From contig NZ_JAFBBO010000001.1 of the NCBI RefSeq assembly GCF_016907235.1, positions 3,968,001 through 4,032,000 on the forward strand: a DNA stretch of 64,000 nucleotides, written 5' to 3'. Source of the stretch: Oerskovia jenensis. Its GTDB lineage: Bacteria > Actinomycetota > Actinomycetes > Actinomycetales > Cellulomonadaceae. Below, one piece after another: positions 33,782 to 42,325 of this stretch; the stretch's first letter is position 1; every line of letters begins with the position of its first letter. Made by a program: the position numbers and the translations under genes. Under the pieces are notes generated by a model. The model worked only from the letters and a program-made list of their open reading frames with translations. It was not told where the DNA came from and searched no databases.

Positions 33782-34957
33782 TCAGGGCAGGTAGCCGCCG
33801 ATGAAGGCGTCGACCCAGGCCTGCTTGTCCGCGCCCGAGCAGTCGCTCGTGTAGTTGACCCAGGAGGCGCCGAAGCGGATCGCGACGCAGTCCGCGACCT
33901 TCTCGCTCGCGTTGCCGCCGAACGCCCCGGACAGCAGGCCGTCGATCTGCGACCACGTCATGCCGTGCGCGGCCATGAGGCGGCCCTGGTAGATGTGGGC
34001 CATCTCGTGCCGGATGACGTCCTTGGTCTTCGACGGTTGCCCGGCCAGGCGCGACGCGTTGACGAGGATGGTCGAGGTGTTGCCCTTCCACACGCCACCG
34101 AGGTGACCGGAGAGGCCCGGGTCGTCCCACGAGAGGGACACGCCGCCGTTGCCGGGGAGGCTGCGCAGGGTCGCCTCCCCGACCTCGTGGATCGACTGCG
34201 CGGGGGCCGGGGGTGCGGTCGCGGTGGCGCCGGGCTGCGGGGTCGTGGCGGCCTGTGCGGCTGCTGCCTGTGCGGCGCGCTCGGCCGCGGCCTGCTCGGC
34301 GGCGGCCTGTTCGGCGGCCGCCTGCTCTGCGGCTGCTCGTTCGGCGGCGGCCTGCTCTGCGGCGGCTTGTTCGGCGGCGGCCTGTTCCGCCGCGGCCTGC
34401 TCGGCTGCCGCCTGCTCCGCTGCGGCCTTCTCGGCCGCAGCCGCCTTCGACCGCTCGACCTCGAAGCTCGCGACGGCCAGGCGGACCTGGGCGTCGAGCC
34501 CCTCGGCGTGCTCGACGGCGTTGCGCAGGCGCACGAGCCCCCGGGCGAGGAGGGGACGGGGCGTCCGTGCGGCGCTCTCGGCCTGCACGTTCACCTCGTC
34601 GACGGCGCGGCGCAGGGAGGTGCGCAGGGCCTCGTCGACCTTGCCGGTCGCTCGTGCGAGGGTGCGGTTCGCGCGCTCGACGAACCTGGCCGCCTTGTCC
34701 TGGGCGCTCGCACGTTCCGAGGCGCCGGTCGCGGCGGCGATGGCGGCGCTCGTCGCGGACGCGGGGGAGTCGCCGGTGCGGATCGCCGCGGTCCCGCTCG
34801 CAAGGACCACCACGAGCGCGACCCCGAGGAGTCGGAGCCCGAGCCTGCGACGGCGTCGACCCTGCGCAGGTCGCGGTGACGACGCGCACCGGCACGGGGT
34901 CTCGTCGCAGCCGGCGACGCAGGTGCGGTCGGCGGTCGAGGTGAGGGAGTCGCGCAT
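33782..34957 (-). CDS. Exported HExxH protein with AAAEQ repeats
   Basis: A 391-aa protein of unknown function. A cytoplasmic N-terminus with four Cys (VAGC, PCRC) is followed by RRRRR, a hydrophobic segment (~40-58, signal or anchor) and a helical region. Residues ~170-230 consist of about twelve Ala-Ala-Ala-Glu-Gln pentads, a probable rigid helix. A Pro/Ala/Thr linker leads to a C-terminal domain with RHEMAHIYQ (His317, Glu318, His321), a zincin motif, then FGGNASEKVADC and YTSDCSG, whose Cys may form a disulfide. A cell-wall peptidase-like role is plausible but not shown. The start codon sits in a hairpin loop. Confidence 0.7.
   Translation of the reverse strand: MRDSLTSTADRTCVAGCDETPCRCASSPRPAQGRRRRRLGLRLLGVALVVVLASGTAAIRTGDSPASATSAAIAAATGASERASAQDKAARFVERANRTLARATGKVDEALRTSLRRAVDEVNVQAESAARTPRPLLARGLVRLRNAVEHAEGLDAQVRLAVASFEVERSKAAAAEKAAAEQAAAEQAAAEQAAAEQAAAEQAAAERAAAEQAAAEQAAAEQAAAERAAQAAAAQAATTPQPGATATAPPAPAQSIHEVGEATLRSLPGNGGVSLSWDDPGLSGHLGGVWKGNTSTILVNASRLAGQPSKTKDVIRHEMAHIYQGRLMAAHGMTWSQIDGLLSGAFGGNASEKVADCVAIRFGASWVNYTSDCSGADKQAWVDAFIGGYLP
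34255..34445 (-). repeat. Degenerate 15-nt tandem repeat encoding AAAEQ pentads
   Basis: About twelve 15-nt units related to GCGGCGGCCTGTTCG/CTCTGC (plus strand) encode the Ala-Ala-Ala-Glu-Gln/Arg helix. Copy number is likely to vary between strains. Confidence 0.8.
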
Positions 34958-34967
34958 GACTCCCTCA
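34942..34967 (-). promoter_or_regulatory. Start-codon hairpin of the HExxH gene
   Basis: TGAGGGAGTC and GACTCCCTCA are perfect 10-nt inverted repeats separated by 6 nt. In the mRNA the 5' arm contains the Shine-Dalgarno GAGGGAG and the loop begins with the AUG (34957). The structure would hide the ribosome site. Confidence 0.7.
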
Positions 34968-35029
34968 ATGCAGCTGCCCGGGGCGTCAGCAGTCGCGCTG
35001 GGGGCGGGGGCAGGCGCGGACCTGCCGCG

Positions 35030-36412
35030 TCAGCGCTCCTCGTCCGCGGTGTCGCCGATGTACGCCGAGACGTCGTCGGGCAGGCCGTCCTCGTTCATGT
35101 CGTCCGAACGCTTGCGGCGGGCGTCCCAGCGCAGCGCGGCGGCCGCGAGCAGGGCCGAGACGACCGAGGCGAGGAGCACCGCGGCCTTGGCCGACTCGGT
35201 GTGCTCGGAGTCGGGGAAGGACAGCTCGGCGATGAGCAGCGAGACCGTGAAGCCGATGCCCGCGAGCAGGCCCACGGGGAGCAGGTCGCGGACGCCGATG
35301 CCGGGTGCGAGGCGCAGCGGCGTGAGCTTCGTGACGAGCGCCGTGACGCCCAGCACGCCGATCCCCTTGCCGACCACGAGCCCGACGATGATGCCGATCG
35401 CGACGGGCTGGCCGATCATCTCCCCGACCCCGCCACCGTCGACCAGCGAGACGCCCGCGGCGAAGAACGCGAAGATCGGCAGGGCGATCCCTGCGGAGAT
35501 CGGCTTGATGCGGTGCTCGTACTGCTGGGTCCGCGAGGTCTTCTCGCCGTGGATGACGAGGGCGGGGACCATGAACCCGAGCAGCACGCCCGCGACGGTC
35601 GCGTGGATGCCGGACGCGTGGACGAGCGCCCACACCACGAACGCGAGCGGGAGCAGCAGCCACCAGTGCGTCCGGCGCCGGCGCACCAGGAACGCGAACA
35701 GCGCGACGCCCACGAGGGCGAGGCCCAGCGGTGCCCAGTGCAGGGTCTCGGTGTAGAAGACGGCGATGACGATGATCGCGAGCAGGTCGTCGACCACCGC
35801 GAGCGTCAGCAGGAAGGTGCGGATCGCCGTCGGGAGGCCGCGGCCGAACACCGCGAGGACCGCGAGCGCGAAGGCGATGTCGGTCGCGGTCGGGATGGCC
35901 CAGCCGTGCACGGCGTCCGCGCCGCCGCCCCAGAGGGCGACCGCGACGAAGAGGACCGCGGGCACGATCATGCCGCCCACGGCCGCGAGCATGGGCACTC
36001 CGGCCTCGCGCGGGTTGCGCAGAGACCCGGCGACGAACTCCTGCTTGAGCTCGACGCCCACGACGAAGAAGAAGATCGCGAGCAGGCCGTCGGCGGCCCA
36101 CGTCGACAGCGACAGGTTCAGGTGCAGCGCCTCGGGGCCGACGGTGAGCGCCGCGAGGTCGAAGTACGCCGCGCGCCAGGGGGAGTTCGCCCACAGCAGC
36201 GCCAGGATCGCGGCGCCGATGAGGAGTGCTCCGCCCGTGGTCTCGCGGGTCACCCAGCGCTTCCAGCGCTGCGCCCCGCTGGGCCGTGCGGCCGGGAGCG
36301 CGGCAGTCGAAGGGCTCTCGCTGCCCGACGGCGTCGCGCCCGTCGGGTGGGTCGGCTCTCCGTCGTGAGGGGTCTCGTCCGGGGCGGGGGTGTGCTGCTC
36401 GTGCGTGCTCAC
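35030..36412 (-). CDS. nhaA: Na+/H+ antiporter NhaA
   Basis: Exchanges sodium for protons across the cytoplasmic membrane, 460 aa. The paired transport Asp residues are in LAVVDDLLAI, preceded by TATDIAFALAVLAVFG, and FFFVVGVELKQEF matches the early family block. There are about twelve membrane segments. A ~45-residue polar N-terminal tail and a charged C-terminal tail extend the family's ~390-aa core. GTG start with GGAG 4-5 nt upstream. Confidence 0.93.
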   Translation of the reverse strand: MSTHEQHTPAPDETPHDGEPTHPTGATPSGSESPSTAALPAARPSGAQRWKRWVTRETTGGALLIGAAILALLWANSPWRAAYFDLAALTVGPEALHLNLSLSTWAADGLLAIFFFVVGVELKQEFVAGSLRNPREAGVPMLAAVGGMIVPAVLFVAVALWGGGADAVHGWAIPTATDIAFALAVLAVFGRGLPTAIRTFLLTLAVVDDLLAIIVIAVFYTETLHWAPLGLALVGVALFAFLVRRRRTHWWLLLPLAFVVWALVHASGIHATVAGVLLGFMVPALVIHGEKTSRTQQYEHRIKPISAGIALPIFAFFAAGVSLVDGGGVGEMIGQPVAIGIIVGLVVGKGIGVLGVTALVTKLTPLRLAPGIGVRDLLPVGLLAGIGFTVSLLIAELSFPDSEHTESAKAAVLLASVVSALLAAAALRWDARRKRSDDMNEDGLPDDVSAYIGDTADEER

Positions 36413-36676
36413 AGGTCTCCTGTGGTTGAGGGGTCGTCGACGTCACGCCGACCAGACTTCCCGGCACACCAGCGTCCCACCCTACCGGGTGCGCGGCTCG
36501 ACGGACGAAGGGGTCGGGAGGCCGGGCGAGGCCGACCGGGGGGAGATCGCGGGGTGCCGTGGGCTCGGGGCCGGGTGCCGTGGTCCGCGGGTGCCGCCGC
36601 AAGGACGACACGGCCCGGGGCGAAGTCCACCCAAAGAGGGATGTCTCGGTCCTGCGGATCGCGGGAGCATGACCAG

Positions 36677-37450
36677 GTGCACGAGAAGATCCACGATTCC
36701 CTGACCACCGACGCCGTCTCTCGCGACCCCGCGGAGACGGTCGTCGGCGCTTCCTCGGGCGAGACCCGCTTCCTCCGGGTGGTCGTGCCGGTCCTCGGCC
36801 TGGCTGCGGGCGTCGGCCTGCGCTGGCTCGCGGCCTGGATGGCGAGCCTGCCCTGGATCCCCTGGCAGGGGCTGGCGCGGTCGGTCGACGCGCTGGCCGA
36901 CGTCGGGGGCACCTGGACGCTCGTCGGGCTCGGGATCGTGGGCGCTGTCGTCGGGGCGTGCTTCGCGCAGCACCTCGTGGAGACCATGGGCCGGATCGCG
37001 GTCACGTCCACCGGGGCCGGGTTCAAGAACGAGGACACGCTCGAGACGGTCGGTCGCACGGAGGTCACCGACGTGTTCGTCGAGGGCGCGTCGATCGTGC
37101 TCCTCGCGGGTGGCCGAGAGCTCCACCGATGGCCCGCCGACCTGCCGGTCCGTGAGGTGGGCGCGGCGTTCACCCACCACGGCTGGCCCTGGCGCGAGGG
37201 CGGAGACCCGTTCCGCTCCTCGTACCGGCGCTGGGAGATCGGGGACGAGACGCTCCCCGCAGGGGCGGACGCCCTGTTCAGGGCCCGGGCGGGGCTGATC
37301 GAGGCCGGCAAGACGGTCCATGTCCGCGAGGTGCGCGCGGACCTTGCGGCGATCGGGGTCGTCGTGCGGGACGAGGGCAAGGTCCAGCACTGGCGTCTCG
37401 CGACGGACGGGGCCGGGGTCGGGGCGGTCGGCGTCGAGCGTCGCGCCTGA
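36677..37450 (+). CDS. YqeB-like membrane protein
   Basis: A 257-aa protein resembling Bacillus YqeB, function unknown. Two hydrophobic segments (~30-55 and ~75-100) flank SLPWIPWQGL. A cytoplasmic domain follows with DVFVEGASIVLLAGGREL, a conserved HGWPWREGGDPFRSSYRRW block, and a C-terminal VVVRDEGKVQHWR, each characteristic of the family. GTG 36677 follows GGGAG. Divergent from nhaA across ~260 nt that contains the word GGGTGCCGTGG twice and no clear operator. Confidence 0.75.
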   Translation: MHEKIHDSLTTDAVSRDPAETVVGASSGETRFLRVVVPVLGLAAGVGLRWLAAWMASLPWIPWQGLARSVDALADVGGTWTLVGLGIVGAVVGACFAQHLVETMGRIAVTSTGAGFKNEDTLETVGRTEVTDVFVEGASIVLLAGGRELHRWPADLPVREVGAAFTHHGWPWREGGDPFRSSYRRWEIGDETLPAGADALFRARAGLIEAGKTVHVREVRADLAAIGVVVRDEGKVQHWRLATDGAGVGAVGVERRA

Positions 37451-37461
37451 AGGGTGTGCGG

Positions 37462-38022
37462 TCAGGCCGCCTCGTCCACGAGCACGGCCAGCTTCTCCAC
37501 GGTGTTCCAGTTCCTGGCCGTGCCCCACACCCCGAGGGTCCGGAGCAGGACCGCGGGCGTGAGCTTCGACGTACCGACCCCGCCCTGGAACCACGTGTAG
37601 CTCACGGGTCCCGACCACGCCATGTGCTCGATCCCGTACCGGGCAGGTTCGAGGGCCGCGAGCCTGTCCGGGTCGGGAGGTCGCGGGTGGAACGTCAGCA
37701 GGAGGTGGGACGGGTCCACGCGGGCGGCCTCGTCGAAGGGGTTCGCGGCGATCGCGGCCGCCAGGTCCTCACCGGTCAGCGCGAGCACGTCGACGTCCAG
37801 TCCCAGACGGTCGGCGAGTCCCGCGCGCACGAGGCGGGCGACGTCGTCGGGACCGGTGGCTCCCGACGCGCCGGACGAGACGACCAGGTTCCCGCTGTTG
37901 AGGATCGTGCGCGCCCCCGTGAACCCGGCGTCCTGCGCGACCGCGCGCAGGTCTGCGGACGGGACCTTGCGACCGCCACCCACGTTCACCCCTCGCAGCA
38001 GCACCGCGAACCTCGACGCCAC
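37462..38022 (-). CDS. DUF1697 domain protein
   Basis: A 186-aa soluble protein of unknown function. The family start FAVLLRGVNVGGGRKV and LNSGNLVVSS are clear, and the C-terminal ARNWNTVEKL is the conserved end block. The GTG lies 3 nt after the stop of the formylglycine-generating enzyme gene, so the two are co-transcribed, though I know of no functional link. Confidence 0.88.
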   Translation of the reverse strand: MASRFAVLLRGVNVGGGRKVPSADLRAVAQDAGFTGARTILNSGNLVVSSGASGATGPDDVARLVRAGLADRLGLDVDVLALTGEDLAAAIAANPFDEAARVDPSHLLLTFHPRPPDPDRLAALEPARYGIEHMAWSGPVSYTWFQGGVGTSKLTPAVLLRTLGVWGTARNWNTVEKLAVLVDEAA

Positions 38023-38025
38023 GGC

Positions 38026-39183
38026 TCAGCCCAGCAGGTTGCGCGCCGACGCGGGGGGCGACACCGCGACAGGGGGCACGGTGACCGGGGGACGCACGAC
38101 GCAGCGGAAGCCGATGTGGCTCGTGGCGGTGTCGATCGCCTGCGGCGAGCGGGCCGCCGGCCGGTACCGCAGGCAGTACTCCGGGGCGCACAGGTGCGAC
38201 CCTCCCTTGAGCGCCTTGCGGGGGATCGAGGACCCCGGTTCGGCGCTCGCTGCGGCGCGCGGGTCGTCGTCGGGCGCACCGGACCGGCCTGCGGAGTGCG
38301 CATCGGCGCGGCCCGCCCTGGCCTGTCCGGTGCTCGGTGAGCAGCACGCCGGCATCTCGACCGTGAGCGCGGACCGAGCCGCCTCGGCCTGCGCGGCGGA
38401 ACGGGCCTCGGCCGCATGGTTCGGCGTGTAGAACGACGTGGTCCACTCCCAGACGTTGCCGGTCATGTCGACCAGGCCGAAGCCGTTCGGTGGGAACGTC
38501 CCCACGGGGCTCGTGCCGACCCAGCCCTGTGCACCGGTGTTGCGGTAGGGGAACGAGCCCTGCCAGTGGTTGGTGAGGAGCTCGCCGTCCGGGCGGTACT
38601 CGTCTCCCCAGGCGAAGCGCGTGCCGTCGAGCCCGCCGCGCGCGGCGTACTCCCACTCGGCCTCGGTCGGCAGAGACCGGCCCGCCCACCGGGCGTACGC
38701 CTGCGCGTCCTCGAACGAGACCTGCACGACGGGATGGTCCTCGCGACCCTCGATCGAGCTCCCCGGACCGTGCGGTGCGCTCCACCGGGCACCCGGCTGC
38801 CAGCGCCACCACTGCCGCCAGTCCGCGAGGTTCACCGGGCCTGCGGTCGGCGTGAACACGAGCGCCCCCGGCTGGAGGTCCTCGGGTGCGACCCCCGGGT
38901 AGTCGGACGGGTCGAGCGGGCGCTCGGCGACGGTCACGTAGCCCGTGTCGGCGACGAACGCGGCGAACTGTGCGTTGGTGACGGGATGCTGCTCGATCTC
39001 GAACGGTGCGACGGTCGCTTCGTGGACGGGCCCCTCGTCGGCGTAGAACTCGGTCGAGCCCATGCGGAACGAGCCACCGGGCAGGGCGACGAGCGGGGAC
39101 GGGCCCTCGTCGGAGCCGGTCGTCGTGCGTGCCGGCCCTCGCGTCGGGTCCGTCGCCCGTGCTGCGCCCGCTGCCGTGTCCAT
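38026..39183 (-). CDS. Formylglycine-generating enzyme (SUMF1/FGE family)
   Basis: Oxidises a Cys in a CxPxR motif of type I sulfatases to formylglycine using copper and oxygen. The 385-aa protein has the N-terminal FGE start PGGSFRMGS, core blocks LPTEAEWEYAARGG and MTGNVWEWTT, and the copper-binding pair Cys332 and Cys337 in GSHLCAPEYCLRYR. That pair separates true FGE from the many SUMF1-fold proteins without it. The usual ACC motif (PACCSPS) is present, followed by an unusually long Ala/Asp/Ser-rich insert of ~40 residues. No sulfatase gene is in the window. It heads a two-gene operon with DUF1697. Confidence 0.88.
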   Translation of the reverse strand: MDTAAGAARATDPTRGPARTTTGSDEGPSPLVALPGGSFRMGSTEFYADEGPVHEATVAPFEIEQHPVTNAQFAAFVADTGYVTVAERPLDPSDYPGVAPEDLQPGALVFTPTAGPVNLADWRQWWRWQPGARWSAPHGPGSSIEGREDHPVVQVSFEDAQAYARWAGRSLPTEAEWEYAARGGLDGTRFAWGDEYRPDGELLTNHWQGSFPYRNTGAQGWVGTSPVGTFPPNGFGLVDMTGNVWEWTTSFYTPNHAAEARSAAQAEAARSALTVEMPACCSPSTGQARAGRADAHSAGRSGAPDDDPRAAASAEPGSSIPRKALKGGSHLCAPEYCLRYRPAARSPQAIDTATSHIGFRCVVRPPVTVPPVAVSPPASARNLLG

Positions 39184-39569
39184 GTGTCTCCTCGTGTCGG
39201 GCTCGTTCTCGATGCGGCCGGGGCCGCTCGTGGGCGGGGCTCCGATGCGCCGGCAGGGGCGGACCGGTGCCCGGGGGAGCGGCGCCTCGGGCCTGTGACC
39301 TGCGACGACGCCGAGCCTCCGGGGACCCGCGACCTGCTACCCCCGACCCTAGCGCTGCGGGCGCGCACGCGTCTGCACGGGGAACGGGCGGCAGGCCCGG
39401 GCGGGTGTCCCCGGGCCGGTGCCGTGACGCCGCTCACGACGGGACCGAATCCCTCGACCGAACCGTTGACCGAGGCGTATATTCCAACCGGAATATTCCG
39501 TCAGGAAGGATGTCGCGCGCCGCGCGGTCGTCCGGCGGGACGCCCGCCGGTCACGGAGGAGGTGAGGGG
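39184..39569. other. Intergenic region between FGE (minus) and PadR (plus)
   Basis: 386 nt without a credible gene. The left part (to ~39420) is GC-rich with nothing I recognise. The right end has TTGACC at 39465-39470 and the ATTCC/GGAAT palindrome described separately, then GGAGGAGGTGAGGGG before the padR start. Confidence 0.5.
39479..39499 (+). promoter_or_regulatory. Candidate PadR operator
   Basis: ATATTCC (39479-39485), AACC, GGAATAT (39490-39496) is a perfect palindrome, and GGAATATTCC (39490-39499) is a second overlapping one, giving three half sites. It lies 9 nt after a TTGACC -35-like word and ~70 nt before padR, in an A/T-rich patch that stands out in this genome. Confidence 0.6.
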
Positions 39570-40205
39570 ATGGCACGCAAGGAGCTCTCCGCGGCTGCCC
39601 TGCTCCTCCTCGGGCTGCTCCACGAACGACCCATGCACCCCTACCAGGTGCACCAGACGCTCAAGCAGCGCGGGGACGACCGGCTCGCGAGCATCACCCC
39701 GGGCTCGGTCTACCACGCCATGGACCGCCTGGAGTCGGAGGGCCTCGTCGAGGCGGTCGGTACGGACCGTGAGGGCAACCGGCCCCAGCGGACCACCTAC
39801 CGACTCACCGACGCGGGGCGCGAGGCGTTCGCCGCGCGCACGGCGCTGCTGCTCGGCGAACCACGACGAGAGCACCCCTGCTTCCCGCTCGCGCTCTCCC
39901 AGGCCCACGCGATCGACCGGGCCAGCGCGCTCGCGGCGACGCGGGCCCGTCGTGCGGCGCTGGCCGACGAGCTCGCCGCCTACACCAGCAGGTACGACGT
40001 CGTCCGGCACCACGGGCTGCCCCGCCGCCTCCTGCTCGACGTCGAGTACGACATCCACCGGATCGAGTCCGAGCTGACGTGGCTCGACGGCCTCCTCGCG
40101 GACCTCGACTCCGGTGCCCTGGACTGGGACGAGCCCGTCCCGCAGTCCTTCCGTGACTTCGTCGCCGCCCGTTCGCGGGCCCAGACCACGGACCACGTGC
40201 CCTGA
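39570..40205 (+). CDS. PadR family transcriptional regulator
   Basis: A 211-aa winged-helix repressor. The N-terminal DNA-binding domain (LLLGLLHERPMHPYQVHQTL and TPGSVYHAMDRLESEGLV) is clear. The C-terminal half is a helical dimerisation domain (PadR_C/Vir type). The ATG at 39570 follows a very strong GGAGG. The MFS exporter starts 84 nt downstream, the usual partner of PadR repressors, so it probably represses both genes until a drug-like ligand binds. Confidence 0.88.
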   Translation: MARKELSAAALLLLGLLHERPMHPYQVHQTLKQRGDDRLASITPGSVYHAMDRLESEGLVEAVGTDREGNRPQRTTYRLTDAGREAFAARTALLLGEPRREHPCFPLALSQAHAIDRASALAATRARRAALADELAAYTSRYDVVRHHGLPRRLLLDVEYDIHRIESELTWLDGLLADLDSGALDWDEPVPQSFRDFVAARSRAQTTDHVP

Positions 40206-40289
40206 CCGGCCACCGGGCTCGCGCCCGGTCACGGCTGCTCGCGCAGCCTTCCCGAACGTCCTTCACCTCGTCGACCCCAGAGGATCCCC

Positions 40290-41963
40290 ATGACCACGAC
40301 CCCTCCTTCAGGGAGCCTTCCAGCGCCCGCCGCGGCGCCCGCGATACCGACCGGCCCGGCCGCCCCGGCACCCGCAGGGCCCCCGCTCGTCGATCTCGGC
40401 GGGCGCAGCCCGTGGAGCATCCTGCCGGCCCTGTGCCTGGGCTTCTTCATGATCATGGTCGACACCACGATCGTGAACATCGCCGTCCCCACCCTCGTCG
40501 ACACGTTCGACACGACCCTGACCGCGGTGGGCTGGGTCAACAGCGCCTACCTGCTCACGTACGCGGTGCTGCTGCTCCTGGCGGGGCGCCTCGGTGACCG
40601 CTTCGGCCCCAAGCCCGTGTTCGTCCTGGGGCTCGTGATCTTCACGCTCTCCTCGCTGTGGTGCGGGTTGTCCGGCTCGGTCGAGATGCTCATCGTGGCG
40701 CGCGCGGTCCAGGGCGTCGGTGCGGCGCTCATGACCCCGCAGACCATGTCGATGATCACGCGCGTCTTCCCGCCGCGTCAGCGCGGGGCCGCGATGGGGC
40801 TGTGGGGAGCGGTCGCGGGTGTCGCGACCATCGCCGGCCCGTTGCTCGGCGGTGTGTTCGTCGAGACGTGGGGCTGGGAGTGGATCTTCTTCGTGAACAT
40901 CCCGGTGGGCGTGGTCGCCCTGGTCCTGGCGCTGCGCAGCCTGCCGTCCCTGCCCACGAGCAAGCGCAGCTTCGACATGGTCGGCGTGGCCCTGTCGATC
41001 GTGGGGCTCTTCCTGTTCGTGTTCGGACTGCAGGAGGGCGAGACGTACCACTGGGGCACGGTCGTCGGGCCGCTGAACATCTGGACGATCATCGGCCTGG
41101 GCGTGCTGGTCCTGGCGGCCTTCGTGCTGTGGCAGCGCCACCTCGGTGACCGGGCGCTCCTGCCGCTCACGCTGTTCCACTCGCGCAACTTCTCGCTCGC
41201 CAACGTGGCCGGCATGGCCGTGTCGTTCGGCATGATCGGGATCTTCTTCCCGCTGACGATCTTCCTGCAGTCGATCCTGGGCCTCTCGCCCCTCGAAGCG
41301 GCGCTCATCAACCTGCCCGGCTCGCTCGTGTCGGGGGTCGTGGCGCCGTTCGCGGGTCGGCTCTCGGACCGGATCCCGGGCAAGTGGGTCGTCGCGACGG
41401 GCTTCGCGCTGCTCTCGGCCTCGGTCGTGTGGTTGAGCATCGCGGCCACGCCCGATGCGAGCGTGTGGGCGATCGTCGCCCCCATGACCCTGTTCGGGAT
41501 CGGGACGGGCGCGCTCTTCTCGCCGCTCGCGAACCTCGCGACCTCGGGGCTCGACCACCGCACGGCCGGCGCCGGCGCGGGCGCGTTCAACACGTTCCGT
41601 CAGGTGGGTGGTGTGATCGGCTCGGCCGCGATCGTCGCGACGCTCACGAGCAGGCTGTCGGCGACCCTGCCGGCCGCTGCACGCGACGCCGCGGCGGGGC
41701 TGCCCGCCGAGTTCCGCCAGCAGTTCGTCGACGGCTTCGCCTCGGCGGGTGGGGCGTTCACCGGGGGAGCCCAGCACATGGAGCTCCCCGCGGGCATCCC
41801 GCCCGAGGTCGCCGAGCAGATCCGCGAGGCCGCGACCACGGCCCTGCACCAGGGCTTCTCGGTCGCGGTCGGGCAGACGCTGCTCGTCACGGCAGGCGTG
41901 CTGGTCGTGGGTCTCGTCGCGGCACTCAGCATGCGCGCGACGCACGTCGTGCACGCGGACTGA
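40290..41963 (+). CDS. MFS multidrug exporter, DHA2 (EmrB/QacA) family
   Basis: Proton-driven drug exporter, 557 aa with 14 predicted membrane segments. After a 45-residue Pro/Ala tail the first segment reads LCLGFFMIMVDTTIVNIAVP, containing the D-x-T motif of DHA2 proteins. Motif A is GRLGDRFGPK, motif C lies in AVAGVATIAGPLLGG, and the last loop before segment 14 is long. AGAGGA precedes the ATG. Linked to padR. The substrate cannot be told from sequence. Confidence 0.9.
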   Translation: MTTTPPSGSLPAPAAAPAIPTGPAAPAPAGPPLVDLGGRSPWSILPALCLGFFMIMVDTTIVNIAVPTLVDTFDTTLTAVGWVNSAYLLTYAVLLLLAGRLGDRFGPKPVFVLGLVIFTLSSLWCGLSGSVEMLIVARAVQGVGAALMTPQTMSMITRVFPPRQRGAAMGLWGAVAGVATIAGPLLGGVFVETWGWEWIFFVNIPVGVVALVLALRSLPSLPTSKRSFDMVGVALSIVGLFLFVFGLQEGETYHWGTVVGPLNIWTIIGLGVLVLAAFVLWQRHLGDRALLPLTLFHSRNFSLANVAGMAVSFGMIGIFFPLTIFLQSILGLSPLEAALINLPGSLVSGVVAPFAGRLSDRIPGKWVVATGFALLSASVVWLSIAATPDASVWAIVAPMTLFGIGTGALFSPLANLATSGLDHRTAGAGAGAFNTFRQVGGVIGSAAIVATLTSRLSATLPAAARDAAAGLPAEFRQQFVDGFASAGGAFTGGAQHMELPAGIPPEVAEQIREAATTALHQGFSVAVGQTLLVTAGVLVVGLVAALSMRATHVVHAD

Positions 41964-42325
41964 GCCACCGCGCGACCAGGGCCCGACGGCGGCACGCGAG
42001 CGCCGTCGTCGGGCGGGCTCGGGCCTCGTCGCGCACGGGCGCGGCGACCGGGGCGCCCGGAGCGTCCCGCCCCACCCCGTCCCAGGGGGTGGGCGGGACG
42101 TCGTCGCGTGAACGGCAGGTGACAACTCGGACGCGCGGCGTGTCCCCTCGACACGGGAGAACGTCACGGGCGTAGTTTCGAACGTGACGGACGACACACG
42201 TCGTCCTCCGGGAGGCCATCCGATGGAGTTCTTGCTCCGCGCAGGAGGGCCGGCACCGGCCCTCCGTCGGCCGGTCGCCTGCCCCACCCAGCGAGAACGG
42301 CGCTGAGCGCCGGAGGGAGCCTGCT
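41964..42325 (+). promoter_or_regulatory. phoH upstream region with promoter and hairpins
   Basis: 362 nt without a gene. A terminator-like hairpin at its left end is listed separately. A TAGTTT -10-like box (42174-42179) is framed by CGTCAC (42163-42168) and GTGACG (42184-42189). About 65 nt further, GGAGGGCCGG and CCGGCCCTCC (42244-42265) form a strong GC hairpin ahead of the GAGGGAG Shine-Dalgarno of phoH. So the message appears to have a ~140-nt structured leader. Confidence 0.45.
41981..42014 (+). terminator. Terminator-like hairpin after the MFS gene
   Basis: GCCCGACGGCG pairs with CGCCGTCG-TCGGGC; a 3-nt duplication in the right arm allows two registers. It begins 17 nt after the MFS stop. 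Confidence 0.55.

Noticed and set aside
31845-34895. One 1016-residue protein covering the membrane hydrolase and the upstream gene
   Set aside because: The upstream 390 residues are an out-of-frame shadow of the HExxH gene, and a leaderless GTG at 33713 gives the normal family length.
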